Shown here: positions 60,206-64,000 of the stretch, one piece after another
Layout: the number at the start of each line of letters is the position of its first letter
Numbering within the stretch: the stretch's first letter is position 1
Assembly (NCBI GenBank): GCA_039545315.1
Contig: BCIM01000003.1
Location: forward strand, 1,189,637-1,253,636
Direction: 5' to 3'
Origin: Kondoa malvinella
Lineage: Eukaryota > Basidiomycota > Agaricostilbomycetes > Agaricostilbales > Kondoaceae
DNA length: 64,000 nucleotides
Position numbers and translations under genes: made by a program
The notes under the pieces: generated by a model
What the model was told of the DNA's origin: nothing
Seen by the model: only the letters and a program-made list of their open reading frames with translations
The model's database searches: none

Positions 60206-61541
60206 ATGGCTAGACGATACGATGGTGCGCACCCCAGGGAGCTGAATTGGGTGCGAGGAGCTGACTGACAATGGTATGAAACAGGTCGCACAACTACTTT
60301 CAGCCCTGAAGGTCGTTTGTATCAAGTAGAATACGCTCTAGAATCAATCTCGTATGTCTTTCTGCTTGATTTGCGTGTTCCTACAGTTAATTACGATGCC
60401 GAACAGTCACGCAGGATGTGTCATTGGCATCTTAGCGCCTGGGAAGTCTGAAGCTGCAGAACTCGCACAGGTCAGTTCTCAGCCGCTCACTATCGTATAC
60501 CTACTGTGTTGAACTTATTGTATCGGCCAGGCTGAGGAGAAGAAAGACACATCAGCAGTGGTCGAAAGCGCCGCATCAACTTCTGCAGTCTCTACATCAG
60601 AAGACGTGACCATGTCTGAAGCAGAAAAGAGCAAGCAAGAAGCAAAGAAGGAAGAAGGCATACCGAAACGAGCTGGTATCGTTCTGGCGGCTGAGAAAAG
60701 GGTGACGAGCAAGTTGTTGGATAAAGAAGCGGGTGGAGGCAGGGAGAAGTTGTTCACTGTGAATGAGTACGTTGAAGGCTATCGTCTTGCTCTTGGTCAA
60801 GTGTCTGAGATGTTTCCATCACAGCAACACATTGGCAGCGGTAGCCGGCATTACGGCAGATGCTAATTCGCTCATCTCCTTTTCACGGAACGCGGCTCAA
60901 TCCTATCTTGCCTCGTACAACACTTCCATGCCCATCGAACAGCTCGTCAAGCGTGTTTGTGATCTTAAACAAGGGTGAGTGGGGACCTTCGCATGAGTAT
61001 AAAGCTCATAGAGAAACCCCTGGGACTCACAGATACACACAATACGGTGGTCTACGACCTTTCGGCGTCTCCTTTCTTTTCGCAGGCTATGATCCAGTCT
61101 ATCAATTCCAACTTTACGCAACAGATCCATCAGGCAATTACAGCGGTTGGAAAGCATCTTGCATCGGCGCTAATTCGGGAACGGCTCAAAGTCTGTTGAG
61201 ACAAGATTACAAAGATGATGTGGATTTGGATGGCGCGCTCAAGTTGGCTGTAGAGGTTTTGAGCAAGACTATGGATTCTACTTCTTTGGATAGCGAGAAA
61301 GGTGCGCGCTGGCTTTCTTTGGCTGCATCGCTTGCTGACATAGATTGTGTTGCGCACAGTCGAACTAGCTACCCTCGTTTTGGATCAAGAGACTGGCCAA
61401 CCTACCACTCATGTCCTGTCACCAGCAGAGATTGATGATTTGCTCAAAAAGCACGGCTTGGCAAAGACGTCGAGTGAGGGAGATGCTGCACCGGGGTCAA
61501 CGACTACTCAGGCAGCTAACACGGATATGCAGACATCATAG
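60206..61541 (+). CDS. PRE9: 20S proteasome alpha subunit, alpha-3 (Pre9/PSMA4) with an internal insertion
   Basis: [30 protein letters not shown] is the hallmark alpha-subunit N-terminal helix. The rest follows PSMA4: [77 protein letters not shown] and [20 protein letters not shown]. The C-terminal part is KVLSKTMD-like [20 protein letters not shown] with a Gln/Thr-rich tail. Between GILA and GIVLAAEK the normal alpha-3 subunit has only one or two residues, but here about 55-60 Lys/Glu/Ser/Ala-rich residues are inserted over an intron (60471-60531). The subunit is part of the 20S core gate. Introns are about seven, the first after the GAT codon near 60224. Confidence 0.93.
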
Positions 61542-61781
61542 AAACGCAATGATGAATTGGATTCGGTTCATGTTGATTTGGATCTCTTTGCATGACTGCG
61601 ACCATCTGCTGAGAACCTAAGAGTCCTTGTATACCACCTAGGCGTACTGCTTTGAATACCCTGCCTTTGATTCAGGCGCGCTCTCACTTATCTAGGCTTG
61701 CAATTCGCTCGCACCAACATACGGCTCGTTCGCGCCCTGGACCTCTGACCTCGCCTACACTGCCATAGACTCCGATACAAC

Positions 61782-63433
61782 ATGACCATCTCTGCTTTCT
61801 TCATCCTAAACCTCAAAGGTGAAGTCCTGATCTCGCGAGTCTTTCGAGGCGACGTCAAGTAAGTTTCGCCCTCTACCGCAATTCGGACAAACGCATACTG
61901 AATAATATATCAGACGCTCGGTAGCCGACATCTTTCGTATACACGTCGTAGCCAATCCAGATGTTCGCTCGCCCATCATCACGCTAGGTTCGACTTCCTT
62001 CTTCCATGTGAGGCATCAGAATTTGTATCTCGCTGCTGGTGCGTCTCTCTGGATCACTCAGTACCGAGCTGATAAGGGCGAATGCAGTAACGAAGAACAA
62101 CACGTCTGCTGCGCTGGTCTTTGAATTCTGCTACAGAGTCATTTCTATCGGTCGCAGCTATTTCGGTAAATTGGACGAAGAAGCAGTCAAGAACAACTTT
62201 GTTCTCATCTATGAACTTCTTGATGAAATCCTCGACTTTGGCTATCCACAAAACTCGGAAGCCGACACGCTCAAAATGTACATAACGACAGAAGGAGTGA
62301 AATCAGAAGCTGCAGTGAGGGAAGATTCAGCCAAGATTACAATACAAGCTACGGGCGCTACCTCTTGGAGGAAATCAGATGTCAAGTATAGGAAAAACGA
62401 AGCTTTCGTAGATGTGATTGAGACTGTCAATTTACTCATGAGCAGTAAAGGGACTGTTTTGAGGGCGGATGTGGATGGCCAAGTGCTTATGCGGGCTTAT
62501 TTAAGCGGAACACCGGAATGCAAGTTTGGTTTGAACGATAAGCTTGTCTTGGATCGAGCGGGTCAAAGTGGGAGCAAGAGGAAAGGTATTAGCGCGGAAG
62601 GTGAAGCTGGGGATCCTCAAAGCGTCGAGTTGGACGACTGCCAGTTTCATCAATGCGTCAAGCTCGGCCGCTTCGATTCCGATCGGACAATTTCTTTCAT
62701 TCCGCCTGATGGAGAATTTGAGCTTATGAAGTGAGGGGGTTTTTTTTTTGAAAGAGGCCTCTTTGACCTGGTGCTGACGAAGCTCTCATAGATACCGAAC
62801 AACAACAAACGTCAATCTCCCATTCAGAGTACATCCAATCGTGGAAGAAATTGGCAAATCTTCAGTCGAATACTCGATTCACATCAAGGCCAATTTTGAC
62901 GGCAAGCTCAATGCTAACAATGTCGTGCTCAAGATCCCCACGCCGCTGAACACGACCAAAGTAGACTGCAAAGTCCAAATAGGCAAAGCCAAGTACATTC
63001 CTGGTGATAATCACATCCTATGGAAGTCAGTCATTGCTTTGGCTACTGTCGATGCGCGACTGAGCCGAGTCTTGATGGACAGGATTCCTCGATTCCAAGG
63101 AATGACAGAAACGACCTTCACAGCAGTCGCTTCCCTCTCGTCTACCACACATCGAAAAGCCTGGTCGCGGCCACCCATCAATTTGGATTTCCAAGTACTT
63201 ATGTTTACATCTTCTGGCTTGATGGTCAGATTCCTGAAGGTCTTTGCAAAAGAAGGGTATTCGAGCGTGAAATGGGTCAGGTCAGTCATGGCATCCATCT
63301 AGGCTGATCGTCAGTCTAATAGGATGGCATGAAATGACAGGTATCTAACGAAGGCAAATGGGTCGTATCAAATAGTCAGTGCTTGTCTTATGTCCTCTCA
63401 TTGCATGACTGATTTCGATGATAGCGATTTTAA
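61782..63433 (+). CDS. AP-2 complex subunit mu (Apm4-like), clathrin adaptor
   Basis: AP-2 mu binds cargo and PI(4,5)P2 in clathrin-mediated endocytosis. The N-terminal longin-like domain reads [60 protein letters not shown] and [19 protein letters not shown]. The cargo-binding mu homology domain starts [20 protein letters not shown] and continues [52 protein letters not shown] and [20 protein letters not shown], ending [18 protein letters not shown]. The [16 protein letters not shown] segment is characteristic of AP-2 mu rather than AP-1. At least seven introns; a T run follows the donor near 62738. Confidence 0.94.
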
Positions 63434-63544
63434 CGAATCAAGTGCTAGGACACGGCTCTATTATTGTACAATACATGGTCTTGTGAACGAAATGAAATAC
63501 CCAGCATCTACATACATCAGGACCAGCCTGAACCCTCGTCTCGC

Positions 63545-63965
63545 TCAGAACAAACTCCCTGCTGGTCTGTCGCAAGCAATCAGGATAGTGTAAAAAGGAC
63601 GAACAGGACACGCACAAACTCTGCGTCTTGCCTAATTTCCGTTTCGTAGGCATGAACCTCCTCGTCTGTTCTACCTGCATGTCGGTATCTAATTGTAATG
63701 TCCCAGCATTGAAAGCCAATTCTTGAGATTCCGTCTCTTCTTCTATCCGATCCTCATGCGTGCGTTTCTTACTCGGTGATAAAGCAGGTGCTAGCTGAGG
63801 GGTAGACGAGGTATGCGGTGCAGCGAGTGAAGGTGTACCATCCATGTCCACGTCTGTGAATGACAATCCGCCAGTCGCGTCAAAAGGATTGTCGTTAGCT
63901 GCGTATCTGGCATTGTATTCAGATTGGATGTCGGAATTGTTCCACCTGTTCTTCGTGTTCAGCAT
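63545..63965 (-). CDS. Partial gene, product unknown (5' end beyond window)
   Basis: The frame from MLNTKNRWNNSDIQSEYNAR continues with NDNPFDATGGLSFTDVDMDG, a Pro/Ser/Thr/Ala linker and KRTHEDRIEEETESQELAF, then RRFMPTKRKLGKTQSL; a gtgcgt...gcgacag intron joins PAGSLF and a stop at 63545. Just upstream of 63965 the frame stays open (LVDKAM) to an acceptor-like ctttag near 63980, so earlier exons probably lie past the right edge and the ATG at 63965 is probably internal. I do not recognise the family. Convergent with AP-2 mu, 111 bp apart. Confidence 0.6.
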
Positions 63966-64000
63966 TGCTTTGTCGACTAAAGTGGTTGAACCTTACATGG

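Noticed and set aside
62739..62752. Poly-T run as a terminator
   Set aside because: It lies inside an AP-2 mu intron and the organism is eukaryotic; it is a polypyrimidine run, not a terminator.

Overview
The window is nuclear DNA from an intron-dense, compact fungal genome, most likely a basidiomycete; I cannot name the species. The evidence is a complete LYS2-type alpha-aminoadipate reductase (the fungal lysine pathway), many introns of about 45-65 nt with gt...ctnac...ag signals, a fungal-type mitoribosomal L20 protein, and genes on both strands often 50-200 bp apart. I see no tRNA, rRNA, transposon, CRISPR array or mobile element. Gene coordinates below span the whole locus including introns, and exon joins were inferred by eye from splice signals and reading frame.

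Layout. 1-4.2 kb: a secreted AA11-type polysaccharide monooxygenase (cut by the left edge) and an SppA/S49 membrane peptidase. 4.3-12.6 kb: THO subunit Hpr1/THOC1, a coiled-coil protein, a TKL-like kinase lacking the VAIK lysine, and an unrecognised Ser-rich protein. 12.8-21.0 kb: three minus-strand genes, Trm4/Ncl1 tRNA methyltransferase, Doa1/Ufd3 and a DHCR24-like FAD oxidoreductase. 21.5-28.6 kb: BTB protein, a single-pass Ser/Thr-rich surface protein, ribosomal protein eS21, and the mRNA 3'-end endonuclease Ysh1/CPSF73. 30.2-37.6 kb: LYS2, a peroxiredoxin made of tiny exons, and a zinc alcohol dehydrogenase whose N-terminus is missing. 38.3-48.7 kb: two unrecognised proteins, a secreted protein, an aldehyde dehydrogenase, and a membrane protein and Ser-rich ORF separated by one in-frame stop. 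49.4-57 kb: oxysterol-binding protein, phosducin-like protein 2, mitochondrial L20, a coiled-coil protein, a fucosyltransferase-like fragment and the cytosolic Fe-S scaffold Cfd1. 57.3-64 kb: a gene of a mainly bacterial family, a DUF2786 protein, proteasome alpha-3 with an unusual insertion, AP-2 mu, and a partial gene at the right edge.

The genes are mostly unlinked housekeeping functions: mRNA export and 3' processing, tRNA modification, ubiquitin/proteasome, Fe-S assembly, lipid transfer, endocytosis and lysine synthesis. There is no operon-like pathway. The most unusual signals are the 4-nt and 9-nt micro-exons that build the peroxiredoxin active site, the WNK-like position of the only glycine-loop lysine in the kinase, the bacterial-type gene at 57.3 kb, the proteasome insertion, and the in-frame TGA between two ORFs at 47.6 kb.
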